Shown here: in pieces, positions 5,974 through 15,807 of the stretch
Layout: every line of letters begins with the position of its first letter
Position numbering within the stretch: the stretch's first letter is position 1
Assembly: GCA_007135605.1 (NCBI GenBank)
Contig: SLIN01000043.1
Coordinates: forward strand, 1 to 44,086
Direction: 5' to 3'
Source: Spirochaetales bacterium
GTDB lineage: Bacteria; Spirochaetota; Spirochaetia; DSM-27196; SKKC01
Length of the DNA: 44,086 nucleotides
The notes under the pieces: generated by a model
What the model was told of the DNA's origin: nothing
What the model saw: only the letters and a program-made list of their open reading frames with translations
The model's database searches: none
Translations under genes and position numbers: made by a program

Positions 5974-8900
5974 ATGCCGATTACCGCGGGCGACGTTATC
6001 GTCGTCGGGATCGTGCTTGTGGTGCTTGCTGTATACCGGCAGATGGACCGCAACAATCGATCCCTGGAGAAGGTGAAGCGCTTTGCCGACAAGGTGCAGA
6101 GCGATATCGATAATCTGGTGGCAGAGCGTGTTACCGCGCTTCGTGACGTAGCGATAGAAGTCGACGTCAATCAGAAGACTTCACGGGAAATACTCAAACG
6201 GCTCAATGAGGCGGAGCAACAGCTACTCGAGCGCGCCGAGCACGTCGAGTCTATCGGTGAGCGGATCGATGCGTATGATCGGTCATTGAGCGATCTCGAT
6301 GCTCGCACGGCGCAGGCGCAGGAAGGAATCCGCCGCATTCAGGAGGAATCCGACTATATCGACAGCGTCGGCAAGCGCGTAAAGGCGTCACAGGAACGTG
6401 TCACGGAGATCGAGACGCGTCTTTCCGAAACCGAAACGCGATTCGCGGAGCGGAATCGCAACGCCCTTGAGCGCACGCGGGATGAGTTGCTGGGCGATGT
6501 TCGCGAGACCGTTTCAGGCATCGAGCAACGAGTTTCCGAGACCGACGAGCGTGTGACGGCTACATTGGCGGAGCTTGACGATCGCAGCGATGCCGCGAAG
6601 CGGCATATTGATAGTGCGGCATCCGAACTCGAGCAGAGCGCTACAGACGTGATTACACGCGCTGCCGAGCGCCTCGAATCGCTTCGCAGCGACGCCGGCT
6701 CTGACATCGACGAACTGGAACGTTGGACGCGAGAACGCTTCGAAGCGCTTGCTGAACAGGGAGAGAAGCTCACGTCGGCGTCGCTTGAGAAGCTTCGCGC
6801 TCACATAGAACAACGGACCAAAGATAGCGCGGCCGCATTGCGCAGCGACGTAGCCGAGCGTGAGTCGCAACTGAGGTCCGAGCTCGAGACGGAGCTCTCC
6901 CGGGCACGCTCCGAGCTCTCCGATCGGATTAGCGCCGACCGCGAGCATCTGGCCTCGGATTTCGACGAGCGACTCGGCGAGCTTCAGGCGGAAACCGGAA
7001 ATCGGATTCAGAACATTTTCGAGCGGGTTACGGAGCTCGTACGCACTGTGGACGAGACCGAGTCGGAAACGGGTGATCGGCTGCAGGCGCTGTTTCGGCA
7101 GACAACCGAGACATACGATCAGTGGCGGGAAGACGTTACGTCTCGTCTCGACACCGCTCAGACCGAGATGAATGAGCATCTGGAAAAGGTCGAGCAGAGC
7201 AGAAGTAGAGTGCATGAAACGGCCTCGGAGGTTGAGCGCATCTCCGAGCAGATCGAGAGCCGTCTTGAGCGGCAGCGCAGCGAGCTCGATGCACAGGTTG
7301 ACGAGAGAATCGGGACGTGGCGAGTTGAGTTCGACGGTAAGATCAACGGTGCGGCGGATTCGTTGTACGCGGGCTTCGACGAACGGCTCACCCAATCCAA
7401 CGATGCACTCAACGGCCGAATGGAGCGACTCGAGGCGGCGGCGAACGAAATGGAGGAGCTCGAGTCGGCGATTCGGGACAGCATGCAACAGCTCGCCTCC
7501 CGTCTCGAGTCGGAACTCGAAGCAACGGGTGAGTCTCTGCGGTCAAAGCGTGAAGAGGACCTCGCGAGGGCTGAATCGGAGACGCAAAGAATTCAATCGA
7601 CCATGGAGGAGCTCGACGCCGAGCTGCAGCGCCTGAAGTCGAGCGCCTACGAGAATGTGAATGAGAAGCTGAAAGTGTTCGAGGACGAGTTCTTCACCGA
7701 TCTCAGGAATCGAAGTGTGTCGATGGATCGGAAACTCGATGAGTGGCAGAACTCGATGCAAGAGCAGCTGATCTCACTTGCCGAGGAGGCCAGACAGGAG
7801 CGGGCCGAACTCGAACGGCGTTACACAGACGATTTCGAGGAGCACCTGTCCGAACGCGAGCGTGCGCTTCGCAACCATATCGATACTCGTTTCCAGGCGC
7901 TTGAGCGCGATACCGCCGATCGGCAGGAGCAGATCGCGGAGACTGTTCGTAATGTGGACCAGACTCTCGGCGATCTGACGAATCGTGTCGAGCAGCGGAT
8001 CACGGAAGTCGACGGGGCTACCGAGAAGCGCCTGCAAACGGTGGAGTCGCGTGTCGGCGAAATTGGCGAGCGCGCGGAGACAGTTGCGCGTCGTGTAGAC
8101 GAGCGCGCCGAGGACGCTGTCGAGCAATTCCGTGCGGATACCGCATCGTTCCGCGAGGAGATCGAACAGCGCAGGAAACAGGTGGAACTGGAAAGCGAAC
8201 GGAAGCTTCAAGAGCTTCGGCTCTCGATACAGGAAGCGGGGGATACCGCCCGCGATCAGCGGTCCGAGTTGCTCGGTACTATTCAACGGGATGCGGAGCA
8301 TCTGCGGAAGGAAATCGATGATCTCAAGCAGGCGAAGGAAGAGTTCGTCGAGCAGACTCACGCGTTCGACCGGGCCGACGAGCTTAAGGAAAGCCTGGAC
8401 GCAGAGATCGAGCGTCTTTCGAGTGACCTCGATCGTGTTTATGAGAGAAGGGAGGCGATCGAGCGCCTCGATAGTGAGGTATCGGCGATTCGGAGCATGG
8501 TTGACGACACACAGAACCGGCTCAACGGGTTCATGCAGGAGAAACGCCGGATCGATGCGATCGAAGAGGATTACTCCAAGCTACTGAATCTGTCGGAGGC
8601 GGTGGAGTCAAAGCTGGCGCAAGTCACTGGATCTAACGACACGCTTCAGGACTTGCAGGTGAGACTTCGAAAGGTCGAAGAGCTTCGGGAGCAGGTCGAT
8701 CACGGCTTCGCCCGGCTCGAGAAGAAACAGAATGTGCTTAACGCGACCGCCGAGGGGATCGACAAGAGTTTCAACGATCTCGAACAGCTGGAGAATCGCG
8801 TACACACGCTCCACTCGGAGATCGAATCGTTGCCCAAAGAGCTATCGGACGTGCGCAGTCACATCCAGGAGCTCGCCCGCGGCAAAGAGGACGCCGACCA

Positions 8901-9231
8901 TGCGGTCGAGCAGATGAGTCGGCTGGACGATTTGATCCGGGACACCGAAAGCCGGATGGAGGAGCTCCAGAAGGCACGGGAATGGCTCGCGCGAACTGAA
9001 ACCCGACTCCAGGAAGTCGGTGAAGAGGCGAAAGAACAGGTCAAGCTCCTCGGCACGATTATGAAGCAGAGCGGTAAGGAGAAAGTATCAGAAGAGGGCG
9101 CTCCACCGGCAAGCGTTCGGGATACGGTGACGAAGCTCGCACGGCAGGGCTGGAAGGCCGACGAGATCGCGCGTGCCACGAAACTGAGTCTCGGCGAGGT
9201 GGAGTTGATTCTCGAAATGCCGAGAAAGTAG
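5974..9231 (+). CDS. Giant membrane-anchored coiled-coil protein, spirochaetal 'SpiroCoCo' type
   Basis: A 1085-residue protein. Residues about 7-22 (GDVIVVGIVLVVLAVY) form one N-terminal membrane segment; nearly everything from 30 to about 1010 is charged heptad-type coiled coil rich in Glu, Arg, Ser and Asp, with very few prolines. The last 40 or so residues (ending G-W-K-A-D-E-I-A-R-A-T-K-L-S-L-G-E-V-E-L-I-L) look like a small helix-turn-helix seen at the C-terminus of other anchored coiled-coil proteins. I recall a spirochaete-specific family of this design; its role is unknown, perhaps as a cytoplasmic filament or scaffold. GAGAGG before the ATG at 5974 sets the start, making the longer in-frame extension unlikely. 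A possible -10, TATACT, lies at 5933-5938 in the 139-base upstream gap. Confidence 0.8.
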   Translation: MPITAGDVIVVGIVLVVLAVYRQMDRNNRSLEKVKRFADKVQSDIDNLVAERVTALRDVAIEVDVNQKTSREILKRLNEAEQQLLERAEHVESIGERIDAYDRSLSDLDARTAQAQEGIRRIQEESDYIDSVGKRVKASQERVTEIETRLSETETRFAERNRNALERTRDELLGDVRETVSGIEQRVSETDERVTATLAELDDRSDAAKRHIDSAASELEQSATDVITRAAERLESLRSDAGSDIDELERWTRERFEALAEQGEKLTSASLEKLRAHIEQRTKDSAAALRSDVAERESQLRSELETELSRARSELSDRISADREHLASDFDERLGELQAETGNRIQNIFERVTELVRTVDETESETGDRLQALFRQTTETYDQWREDVTSRLDTAQTEMNEHLEKVEQSRSRVHETASEVERISEQIESRLERQRSELDAQVDERIGTWRVEFDGKINGAADSLYAGFDERLTQSNDALNGRMERLEAAANEMEELESAIRDSMQQLASRLESELEATGESLRSKREEDLARAESETQRIQSTMEELDAELQRLKSSAYENVNEKLKVFEDEFFTDLRNRSVSMDRKLDEWQNSMQEQLISLAEEARQERAELERRYTDDFEEHLSERERALRNHIDTRFQALERDTADRQEQIAETVRNVDQTLGDLTNRVEQRITEVDGATEKRLQTVESRVGEIGERAETVARRVDERAEDAVEQFRADTASFREEIEQRRKQVELESERKLQELRLSIQEAGDTARDQRSELLGTIQRDAEHLRKEIDDLKQAKEEFVEQTHAFDRADELKESLDAEIERLSSDLDRVYERREAIERLDSEVSAIRSMVDDTQNRLNGFMQEKRRIDAIEEDYSKLLNLSEAVESKLAQVTGSNDTLQDLQVRLRKVEELREQVDHGFARLEKKQNVLNATAEGIDKSFNDLEQLENRVHTLHSEIESLPKELSDVRSHIQELARGKEDADHAVEQMSRLDDLIRDTESRMEELQKAREWLARTETRLQEVGEEAKEQVKLLGTIMKQSGKEKVSEEGAPPASVRDTVTKLARQGWKADEIARATKLSLGEVELILEMPRK

Positions 9232-9253
9232 CGCGATCGATGCGTGCATCGGC

Positions 9254-9279
9254 GGGGTCCCGGCGGTTATTCCGGCCCC
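9254..9279. terminator. GC-rich hairpin after the coiled-coil gene
   Basis: GGGG-tc-CCGG, an 8-base loop, then CCGGCCCC can fold into an interrupted 8-bp stem beginning 22 bases after the stop at 9231. No T-run follows, so intrinsic termination is uncertain. Confidence 0.35.
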
Positions 9280-9331
9280 GGTCGATCGTTCGTTTCGTCC
9301 GATCTCCGGCCGCTACAGTACCCATACTCAC

Positions 9332-9361
9332 TTGACCCCGCCTCCGGCGGTTGGCTACATT
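9332..9361 (+). promoter_or_regulatory. Candidate grpE operon promoter, TTGACC-18-TACATT
   Basis: TTGACC at 9332-9337 and TACATT at 9356-9361 are 18 bp apart, about 50 bases before the grpE ATG. There is no CIRCE-type inverted repeat (TTAGCACTC/GAGTGCTAA) in the 180-base gap, so HrcA control is not evident here. A sigma-32-like reading (CTTGAC ... CATTAT) is possible but spacing fits poorly. Confidence 0.4.
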
Positions 9362-9411
9362 ATGACGAGCACCCTGGTACTTCCCAGCACAGAGCAGATA
9401 TAGAGGAATCC

Positions 9412-10095
9412 ATGTCACAGTCGAAGGATCAGCAGAGCGAAATTCGCGATGCTTATGAAGAACAGATGAACGAGGAACAGGTCGCCTCCGGCACAGAGGC
9501 CTCGGAAGACAGAAGTGAGGATACTTCATCAGCCGATGCGGACCGCATTGCGGAGCTCGAGGCGCGGGTTTCTGCCCTCGAGGCAGAGAACAGCGACTTG
9601 AAGGAACAGATTCTGCGCAAACAGGCGGACTTCGAGAACTTCCGAAAGCGGATGCAGCGCGAGAAGGAGGAGTCGGCGAGGTTTGCAAATAAACAGCTGT
9701 TGCTTGACATCCTCCCGGTAATTGATGATTTTGAGAGAGCAATTCAGTCCGCTGAAGAATCGAAAGACTTCAACGCATTCCATGACGGAATCGCTCTTAT
9801 CGAGAAGCAGTTCACGGGGATGCTTGAACGAAAATGGGGGCTGAAACGCTTCGACGCGGAGGGTGAGGACTTCGATCCTCAGTGTCATGAGGCCGTCGCC
9901 GCGGAAACGGATTCGGATACGGATACGCCGAAGGTCCTCGAAGCGTTCCAGAAAGGGTATCTTCTCCATGATAAGGTATTGCGATCTGCTAAGGTCAAGG
10001 TATCCATGCCCGGAGGAACGGCCGACGAGCAGCAGACGCAGCCCGACGGAGACGCCGAATCGGAGCCGGCTTCCGATGACGGCGGTGCGGAATAG
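9412..10095 (+). CDS. grpE: GrpE nucleotide-exchange factor
   Basis: A 227-residue GrpE, the co-chaperone that releases ADP from DnaK. Residues 1-45 are acidic and disordered, 45-90 form the long dimerising helix (A-D-F-E-N-F-R-K-R-M-Q-R-E-K at about 72-85 is the family signature), and the beta-rich DnaK-binding head follows with D-P-x-x-H-E-A-V and a G-Y-x-L-x-D-x-V-L-R-x-A-x-V-x-V motif. The C-terminus has an extra acidic tail. The ATG at 9412 is chosen because AGAGGA precedes it by 5-6 bases; codons upstream in frame show no GrpE similarity. It is the first gene of grpE-dnaK-dnaJ; dnaK follows after 33 bases. Confidence 0.95.
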   Translation: MSQSKDQQSEIRDAYEEQMNEEQVASGTEASEDRSEDTSSADADRIAELEARVSALEAENSDLKEQILRKQADFENFRKRMQREKEESARFANKQLLLDILPVIDDFERAIQSAEESKDFNAFHDGIALIEKQFTGMLERKWGLKRFDAEGEDFDPQCHEAVAAETDSDTDTPKVLEAFQKGYLLHDKVLRSAKVKVSMPGGTADEQQTQPDGDAESEPASDDGGAE

Positions 10096-10128
10096 AATAA
10101 ACTCGGAACTCGAAAGGAGCAGTCAGGG

Positions 10129-12075
10129 ATGGGTAGAATAATCGGTATAGACCTCGGAACAACGAACTCGTGCGTCGCAATCATGGAAGGCGGCGAGCCG
10201 GCCGTTATCCAGAACGCCGAAGGGCAGCGTACGACCCCCTCGATGGTCGCATATACCTCGAAGGGCGAGAGGCTCGTCGGACAACCGGCAAAGAACCAGG
10301 TCGTAACGAATCCGGAATATACCGTGTATTCGATCAAGCGGTTCATGGGCCGCCGTTTCGACGAGGTAAAAGAAGAGATCGGAATGGTCTCCTACAAGGT
10401 CGAGAAGGATAACAACGGCGGACTAAAGGTGGATGTCGGCGAGAAGAAACTCTCTCCACCCGAGATATCCGCGGCGGTGCTTCAGAAAATGAAGGAAACT
10501 GCGGAGGACTATCTCGGTGAATCGGTCACCGAAGCGGTGATTACCGTGCCCGCCTACTTTAATGACTCGCAGCGACAGGCGACAAAAGATGCAGGGCGCA
10601 TCGCCGGGCTCGAGGTCAAGCGGATTGTGAACGAACCCACTGCGGCAGCGCTTGCGTACGGTTTCGGCAAGGAGAAGAACGAAGAGCGCATCGCCGTGTA
10701 CGACCTCGGGGGTGGAACGTTTGATATATCGATCCTCGAGCTCGGTGACGGCGTTTTCGAGGTGAAGAGTACCAACGGCGATACTCATCTCGGGGGCGAC
10801 AACTTCGACCAGCAGGTCATTAACTGGCTTGTTGAGAACTTCAAGAACGATTATGGGATCGACCTTTCGAAGGATCGTATGGCGCTGCAGCGACTTCGTG
10901 AAGCTGCTGAAAAGGCCAAGAAGGAGCTTTCGAGCACTCAAAGCACCGAGATCAATCTGCCGTTCATCACGGCGGATAACTCCGGCCCGAAGCATCTACA
11001 GTATTCCTTGAGCCGCTCGAAGTTCGAGCAGATGGTGGCAGATCTCGTCGAGAAAACCAAAGGTCCTTGTCAGAGTGCGTTGAAGGACGCAGGTGTGGGT
11101 GCGTCGGATATCGACGCGGTTATTCTCGTCGGTGGATCGACTCGAATTCCCGCCGTTCAGCGACTGGTGAAAGATCTCTTCGGACGCGATCCTCATAAGG
11201 GGGTCAATCCGGACGAAGTTGTAGCAGTCGGTGCGGCGATTCAGGGCGGTATCCTCGGGGGCGATGTTAAGGATGTCCTTCTTCTCGATGTTACGCCGCT
11301 TTCGCTCGGGATCGAAACGCTCGGCGGAGTATTCACGAAGCTGATCGAGCGTAATACGACTATTCCCACGCGAAAGAGCCAGATCTTCTCTACGGCAGCC
11401 GATAATCAGACGGCCGTGAGCATCCATGTCCTTCAGGGTGAACGCGAAATGGCCAGTCAGAACCGCACTCTCGGTCGGTTCGATCTCGTCGGGATACCGC
11501 CGGCACCGAGAGGAGTTCCGCAGATCGAGGTCAGCTTCGATATCGATGCGAACGGGATTGTGCATGTTTCGGCGAAGGACCTCGGAACCGGTAAGGAGCA
11601 GAAGATCCGCATTGAATCGAGCTCCGGGCTTTCGGAAGACGAGATCAATCGGATGGTGAAGGATGCCGAGTCCCACGCCGAGGAAGACCGTAGGGCAAAA
11701 GAGGCTGCCGAGGCACGCAACGAGGCCGACAGTCTTATCTACTCAACCGAGAAGAGCTTGAGTGACTACGGTGACAAAATCAGCGACGAGGATCGCCGGC
11801 AGATCAACGAAGCGATCAGCGCGCTGCGCGGGTCGCTCGACAGCGGGGATCCAGACGATATCAAGGCAAAGAGCGAAGCTCTCAAGCAGGCGTCGCACAA
11901 GCTCGCCGAAGAGGTCTACAAGGAGAGTGCCGCTTCTCAGCAGGCCGGGACAGACACCGGGGGCGAGAGCGAGCAGGCAGGTGGTAACGGCCAGAGCGAA
12001 AGTGCCGAGAGTGGCGACAGCGAAAATGTGGAAGATGTCGACTACGAGGTAGTTGACGAAGACGAGAAACAATAA
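10129..12075 (+). CDS. dnaK: Chaperone DnaK (Hsp70)
   Basis: A 648-residue Hsp70. The N-terminal ATPase begins [20 protein letters not shown]; phosphate-2 motif [11 protein letters not shown] lies near 196, and the adenosine motif [10 protein letters not shown] near 340. The linker [16 protein letters not shown] near 388 leads into the substrate-binding domain, then a helical lid and an acidic Gly/Ser/Glu-rich tail ending in [12 protein letters not shown]. This tail is the usual bacterial form. AAAGGAG upstream gives the start. DnaK works with GrpE and DnaJ encoded on either side in protein folding and stress response. Confidence 0.98.
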   Translation: MGRIIGIDLGTTNSCVAIMEGGEPAVIQNAEGQRTTPSMVAYTSKGERLVGQPAKNQVVTNPEYTVYSIKRFMGRRFDEVKEEIGMVSYKVEKDNNGGLKVDVGEKKLSPPEISAAVLQKMKETAEDYLGESVTEAVITVPAYFNDSQRQATKDAGRIAGLEVKRIVNEPTAAALAYGFGKEKNEERIAVYDLGGGTFDISILELGDGVFEVKSTNGDTHLGGDNFDQQVINWLVENFKNDYGIDLSKDRMALQRLREAAEKAKKELSSTQSTEINLPFITADNSGPKHLQYSLSRSKFEQMVADLVEKTKGPCQSALKDAGVGASDIDAVILVGGSTRIPAVQRLVKDLFGRDPHKGVNPDEVVAVGAAIQGGILGGDVKDVLLLDVTPLSLGIETLGGVFTKLIERNTTIPTRKSQIFSTAADNQTAVSIHVLQGEREMASQNRTLGRFDLVGIPPAPRGVPQIEVSFDIDANGIVHVSAKDLGTGKEQKIRIESSSGLSEDEINRMVKDAESHAEEDRRAKEAAEARNEADSLIYSTEKSLSDYGDKISDEDRRQINEAISALRGSLDSGDPDDIKAKSEALKQASHKLAEEVYKESAASQQAGTDTGGESEQAGGNGQSESAESGDSENVEDVDYEVVDEDEKQ

Positions 12076-12086
12076 GCAGGGGTCGG

Positions 12087-13217
12087 ATGGCATCCGTGGC
12101 TAAACGGGACTATTACGAGGTGCTCGGCTTGAATAAGGGGGCGAGCACCGAAGAGATAAAGAAAGCGTACCGAAAGCTCGCGGTTCAGTATCATCCGGAT
12201 CGAAACCCGGGCGATCGGCACGCCGAGGAAGCGTTCAAGGAAGCAACCGAAGCGTACGAAGTTCTTGCAGATGAAGAACGACGGCGCGCCTACGACCAGT
12301 TCGGGTTTGCCGGCGTAGAAGGCATGGGCAATGGTGGCGCCGGCGGTGCGCACGACTTCGGTGACATTTTCTCCGACTTCTCCGATATCTTTGACACGTT
12401 CTTCGGTGGTGGCCGGCGCTCCGGGCGCGGCGGTGCTTCCCGCGGTGGTGCCCGCCGCGGTTCCGATTTGCGCTACGATGTGGAGCTTTCTTTCGAAGAG
12501 GCGGCGTTCGGCAAAGAGATGGAGATCGAGTTCGACCGCCGGACGGCGTGTGACGAATGCGGTGGCTCCGGTGCCGAGGGCGCCGGAGGGCGGCGGACTT
12601 GCGAAACGTGCGGCGGCATGGGCCAAGTCAGGCGTAGCTCCGGCTTCTTCTCGATCGCAACCGCATGCCCGACGTGTAACGGCGAAGGTCAAGTTATCGA
12701 GAGTCCGTGTCGGGTATGTCGTGGAAGCGGAGTGAAGAAGCAGAAGCGCGAACTGAACGTTAAGATTCCGGCCGGTATCGACAGCGGAAAGCGCATCAAT
12801 ATACCGGGGGAAGGAGACGCAGGTCCGAACGGCGGCCCGAATGGGGACCTGTATGTGTTCGTTCGTGTCCGACCGCATAAGTACTTCGAGCGCGAGGGAA
12901 ACGACGTGTACTGCGTTATCCCGATAAGCGTCACGCAGGCGGCTCTCGGTGGTGAAATAAACGTCCCTACACTGGATAAGAAGCGTGTTCGGGTTAAGAT
13001 TCCCAGCGGCACACAGAACGGCAAGATTCTGCGGCTGAAGGGTGAGGGGATTCCGTATCTGAATGCCGGAAGCCGCCGGGGTGATATGTATGTCCGGGTT
13101 CACGTCCAGATACCGGAGAAGCTCAGCGGCAAGGCAAAGTCGCTTCTGAAGGAGCTTTCCGAGGTGGAAGGCGAGGTGTACGACCCGGAACCGGTGCGTC
13201 TGTCACAACTCAAATAA
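12087..13217 (+). CDS. dnaJ: Chaperone DnaJ (Hsp40, type I)
   Basis: A 376-residue DnaJ with all domains. The J domain (about 7-72) has the HPD motif in [11 protein letters not shown] Gly/Phe/Asp-rich linker with D-F-G-D-I-F-S-D-F and a Gly/Arg-rich block follows. The zinc domain has four C-x-x-C-x-G-x-G repeats: [24 protein letters not shown] and CRVCRGSG. The C-terminal peptide-binding domains end in the family-like L-L-K-E-L-S-E. It stimulates DnaK ATPase and delivers substrates. It starts 11 bases after the dnaK stop, with AGGGG as ribosome site, as the third gene of the operon. Confidence 0.97.
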   Translation: MASVAKRDYYEVLGLNKGASTEEIKKAYRKLAVQYHPDRNPGDRHAEEAFKEATEAYEVLADEERRRAYDQFGFAGVEGMGNGGAGGAHDFGDIFSDFSDIFDTFFGGGRRSGRGGASRGGARRGSDLRYDVELSFEEAAFGKEMEIEFDRRTACDECGGSGAEGAGGRRTCETCGGMGQVRRSSGFFSIATACPTCNGEGQVIESPCRVCRGSGVKKQKRELNVKIPAGIDSGKRINIPGEGDAGPNGGPNGDLYVFVRVRPHKYFEREGNDVYCVIPISVTQAALGGEINVPTLDKKRVRVKIPSGTQNGKILRLKGEGIPYLNAGSRRGDMYVRVHVQIPEKLSGKAKSLLKELSEVEGEVYDPEPVRLSQLK

Positions 13218-13275
13218 CATGTTCAATAGCGGACGGTGTTGCGACGATACTCTGTAATGGAGGTGTTGTCCCGTT

Positions 13276-13752
13276 ATGCAAGTCGCGCGTATCGCCGTCA
13301 CGGTTATCCTTGCTATGATAGGCTCATTCGCTGTTCTCACTGCTCAGGAACCCCCGGAGGTGCTCGACGAGCCTTCCGAAGACGCTCCCGACTATGCGGT
13401 CGATCTCGACGAGTTCGATCCACCGGAGAGTCCGATCTTCTCCGCATCGGATATGGGTGATGAGTGGGAGCTTATCGACACAAACGACGACGGCCGGTAC
13501 GACTACGCTGTGATAGTCGATCGGAGTAATCGCTTGGTACGCGCAGCGATGGATTACTCCGGGGACGGCTCGTTTGACAACTTTTACTACTACGATCGCG
13601 GCGCGTTGACCGTGCACGAAATCGACACGAACGGTGACCGCGCTATAGACCTGCGCATTTTCCTCGCTGATGGGGAGTACATCTCCCGTTACGAACAGGA
13701 CACGAATCACGACGGGACCAAAGACCGGGTGGAGGAGTATGGCGAGGAATGA
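13276..13752 (+). CDS. Secreted protein with four EF-hand-like calcium-loop repeats
   Basis: A 158-residue protein with a clear signal peptide (about 1-24, hydrophobic core IAVTVILAMIGSFAVLT, cleavage after A-Q likely). After an acidic linker, four D-x-[NS]-x-D-[GR]-x-x-D loops occur at residues 68-76, 93-101, 117-125 and 142-150, with a repeat length of 24-25. These resemble calcium-binding loops of dockerin / thrombospondin type-3 style repeats. I infer a calcium-binding periplasmic or surface protein; the family is not recognised. Ribosome site GGAGG is 12 bases before the ATG, rather far. Its end overlaps the methyltransferase start by 14 bases, so the two are co-translated although they seem functionally unrelated. 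Confidence 0.75.
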   Translation: MQVARIAVTVILAMIGSFAVLTAQEPPEVLDEPSEDAPDYAVDLDEFDPPESPIFSASDMGDEWELIDTNDDGRYDYAVIVDRSNRLVRAAMDYSGDGSFDNFYYYDRGALTVHEIDTNGDRAIDLRIFLADGEYISRYEQDTNHDGTKDRVEEYGEE

Positions 13753-14473
13753 GTGGGTAACTTCGTTCCGTGCCATCGAGGGATATCTTGAAAGCGATTC
13801 ATCCGGCGAGTTGCTTCTGGAACAGGGCCACGCGCGCGCCGAATCGCTCGCCGTGCATGCTCGACGGTGTAAGCGGGTTCGCGTAGCTGAGGTCTCACGC
13901 TCGAAACTTCGGAGCCGCACCGGAATACGGAACGCACGTATCGCAGCATTTCGATCGACGGGAAGCGAAAAGGCGAGCGGTACGCAAAGATTCGAGTTGA
14001 GCTCGCTGTTTGATGCAGCACCTGAAAGCGTTGTGGTTGCGCTCGATCAGATCACCGATCCTCATAATGTCGGAGCGATCATACGAAGTGCCGATCGTTT
14101 CGGTGCACGCGCGGTAATCTATCCTGCACGCGGAGCCCCGTCGATCGGAGAGACAGTGATGCAGGCGAGTGCGGGAACCGCCGGACACATCAATCACGGT
14201 CCGGTCGTCAATCTGGCACGGAGTCTAAGAAGCCTCGCACGGGCCGGTTACTGGGTGTACGGATGCGACGCCTCCGGGCGCGATATTCGAACCGCTGTGA
14301 TTAACGTCCCGGCAGTTATCGTTCTCGGTAGTGAAGGCAAAGGTATGCGTCCCGCAGTGCGCTCGGCGTGCGATGAGTTGCTCTCAATACCCGGGACAGG
14401 GTTTGCCGACAGCCTGAATGTCTCGGTCGCCGCCGGGATCGTTCTGTACGAGCTTTTTCGCCGCCTCAATTAG
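13739..14473 (+). CDS. SpoU/TrmH-family RNA 2'-O-ribose methyltransferase
   Basis: A 244-residue SPOUT methyltransferase. The three SpoU motifs are clear: motif 1 D-P-H-N-V-G-A-I-I-R-S-A-D-R-F-G-A at about 107-123, motif 2 V-L-G-S-E-G-K-G-M at about 200-208, and motif 3 S-L-N-V-S-V-A-A-G-I near 227-236, which form the knotted AdoMet site. The first 90 residues are a divergent substrate-recognition region. The target is probably a 23S rRNA ribose (RlmB-like) or a tRNA ribose; this cannot be settled here. The ATG at 13739 overlaps the previous gene and uses GGAGG only 3 bases upstream. The stop overlaps the convergent purD stop by 4 bases. Confidence 0.85.
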   Translation: MARNEWVTSFRAIEGYLESDSSGELLLEQGHARAESLAVHARRCKRVRVAEVSRSKLRSRTGIRNARIAAFRSTGSEKASGTQRFELSSLFDAAPESVVVALDQITDPHNVGAIIRSADRFGARAVIYPARGAPSIGETVMQASAGTAGHINHGPVVNLARSLRSLARAGYWVYGCDASGRDIRTAVINVPAVIVLGSEGKGMRPAVRSACDELLSIPGTGFADSLNVSVAAGIVLYELFRRLN

Positions 14474-15738
14474 GAGCCGAATACGCGAGCGGCAATGTCG
14501 GTCCGCGACCAGGCTCCGTCGAAATGTATGCTCTCGGCCAACTCGTATGCTCCCGTTCGTGCCCGAAATACATCGGTGTCCCGGCAAACGCACGTGAAGC
14601 ACCGCCCACCGGCCGTAACGATCTGCGAGTGTTCGTTCGAGCGAGTGCCGGAGTGGAAGATGAGCCGATCCAATGAGCGCGGTGTAACGTAGGCACCGTC
14701 AACGTTGTCGATTGTGACGGGAACGTCCTTCTGGTACGAGTCCGGATAACCGGCACTCGCGACCACGACGCCGACCGAAACGAGATCATCGGTTTCGATT
14801 CGGCAACGGGAGATCGAGCCGTCGATCATCGCTTCGCATACATCCAGAATATCCGCCCGGAGAAGCGGTAGTATGACCTGAGTTTCCGGGTCACCGAGGC
14901 GCACGTTGTATTCGAGGGTGTACGGTCCGTGTTCGGTGAGCATTACTCCGATATAGAGTACTCCTGTGTAGTCGAGCCCATCGTTGCGGAGACCTTCGAT
15001 CGACGGTTCGATGATCGTACGCTTCACCGAACTCCACGTTTCGTCGGCGATCCACGGTACCGGCGAAATAGAGCCCATCCCGCCCGTGTTGGATCCAGTT
15101 CCCCGCTCACCGGACTTCTTATAGTCGGCGCATGGCGGCAGAATGCGGTGTCCGTTCGAATCTATGAGTGCAAACGCGCTCACCTCGATACCGTGCAGCC
15201 GTTCCTCGAGCAAGACCGGTCCGGATTTCAGAGCGGAGTTCGCGAATGGAACCGCGTCGGTTGCAGAGTTGAACTCCCGAACCCCTTTGCCGCCGGCGAG
15301 TCCGTCCATTTTGACCACAACGGGGCCGGGGTTCCCGGAGACGAACGCGTGTAAATCCGACTCTGTTTGCACAACGTCTGCGGCCGCCGTCGGCACGCCG
15401 TGGCGTTCCATGAACGCCTTTGCGAAAGACTTGCTCGATTCGAGCCGAGCAGAGCTCGCCGGCGGTCCGATCGCGGCAATACCGCGATCGGCGAGGGCGC
15501 TCACGACATCCGCTGCGAGCGGCTCTTCCGGTCCCACGAATACCAGGTCAATGCTGTGACGTATCGCCGTTTCGACGACTGCATCAACATCGTTCGCGTT
15601 AATCTCGACATTCGTGCCGAGCTCGGCCGTGCCCGGATTCCCCGGAGCACAGTATAGACCGGTTATTCGGTTACTTCGTACAAACTTCCATGCGAGCGCG
15701 TGTTCTCGCCCACCTTTACCGAGAATCAGAACCTTCAT
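14470..15738 (-). CDS. purD: Phosphoribosylamine-glycine ligase
   Basis: A 422-residue ATP-grasp enzyme making glycinamide ribonucleotide, step 2 of purine synthesis. It begins MKVLILGKGGREHALAWK, contains G-P-E-x-P-L near 73, the ATP-grasp loop V-V-K-M-D-G-L-A-G-G-K-G-V near 145 and the metal-site region E-Y-N-V-R-L-G-D-P-E-T-Q near 278. The loop reads LAGGKG where LAAGKG is usual, a mild change. The ATG at 15738 has GAGGG six bases upstream; a GTG four codons earlier is less likely. It is the last gene of purF-purM-purN-purD; 69 bases separate it from purN. Confidence 0.95.
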   Translation of the reverse strand: MKVLILGKGGREHALAWKFVRSNRITGLYCAPGNPGTAELGTNVEINANDVDAVVETAIRHSIDLVFVGPEEPLAADVVSALADRGIAAIGPPASSARLESSKSFAKAFMERHGVPTAAADVVQTESDLHAFVSGNPGPVVVKMDGLAGGKGVREFNSATDAVPFANSALKSGPVLLEERLHGIEVSAFALIDSNGHRILPPCADYKKSGERGTGSNTGGMGSISPVPWIADETWSSVKRTIIEPSIEGLRNDGLDYTGVLYIGVMLTEHGPYTLEYNVRLGDPETQVILPLLRADILDVCEAMIDGSISRCRIETDDLVSVGVVVASAGYPDSYQKDVPVTIDNVDGAYVTPRSLDRLIFHSGTRSNEHSQIVTAGGRCFTCVCRDTDVFRARTGAYELAESIHFDGAWSRTDIAARVFGS

Positions 15739-15807
15739 CGTTTCCCTCACTCCGACGCTTTACGCATCAACATGTGCCTTTCAGGACGCGACGGGCCGCC
15801 GCAGCAG

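Noticed and set aside
9232-9411. CIRCE heat-shock operator before grpE
   Set aside because: No TTAGCACTC/GAGTGCTAA pair is present; only a sigma-70-like promoter is seen.
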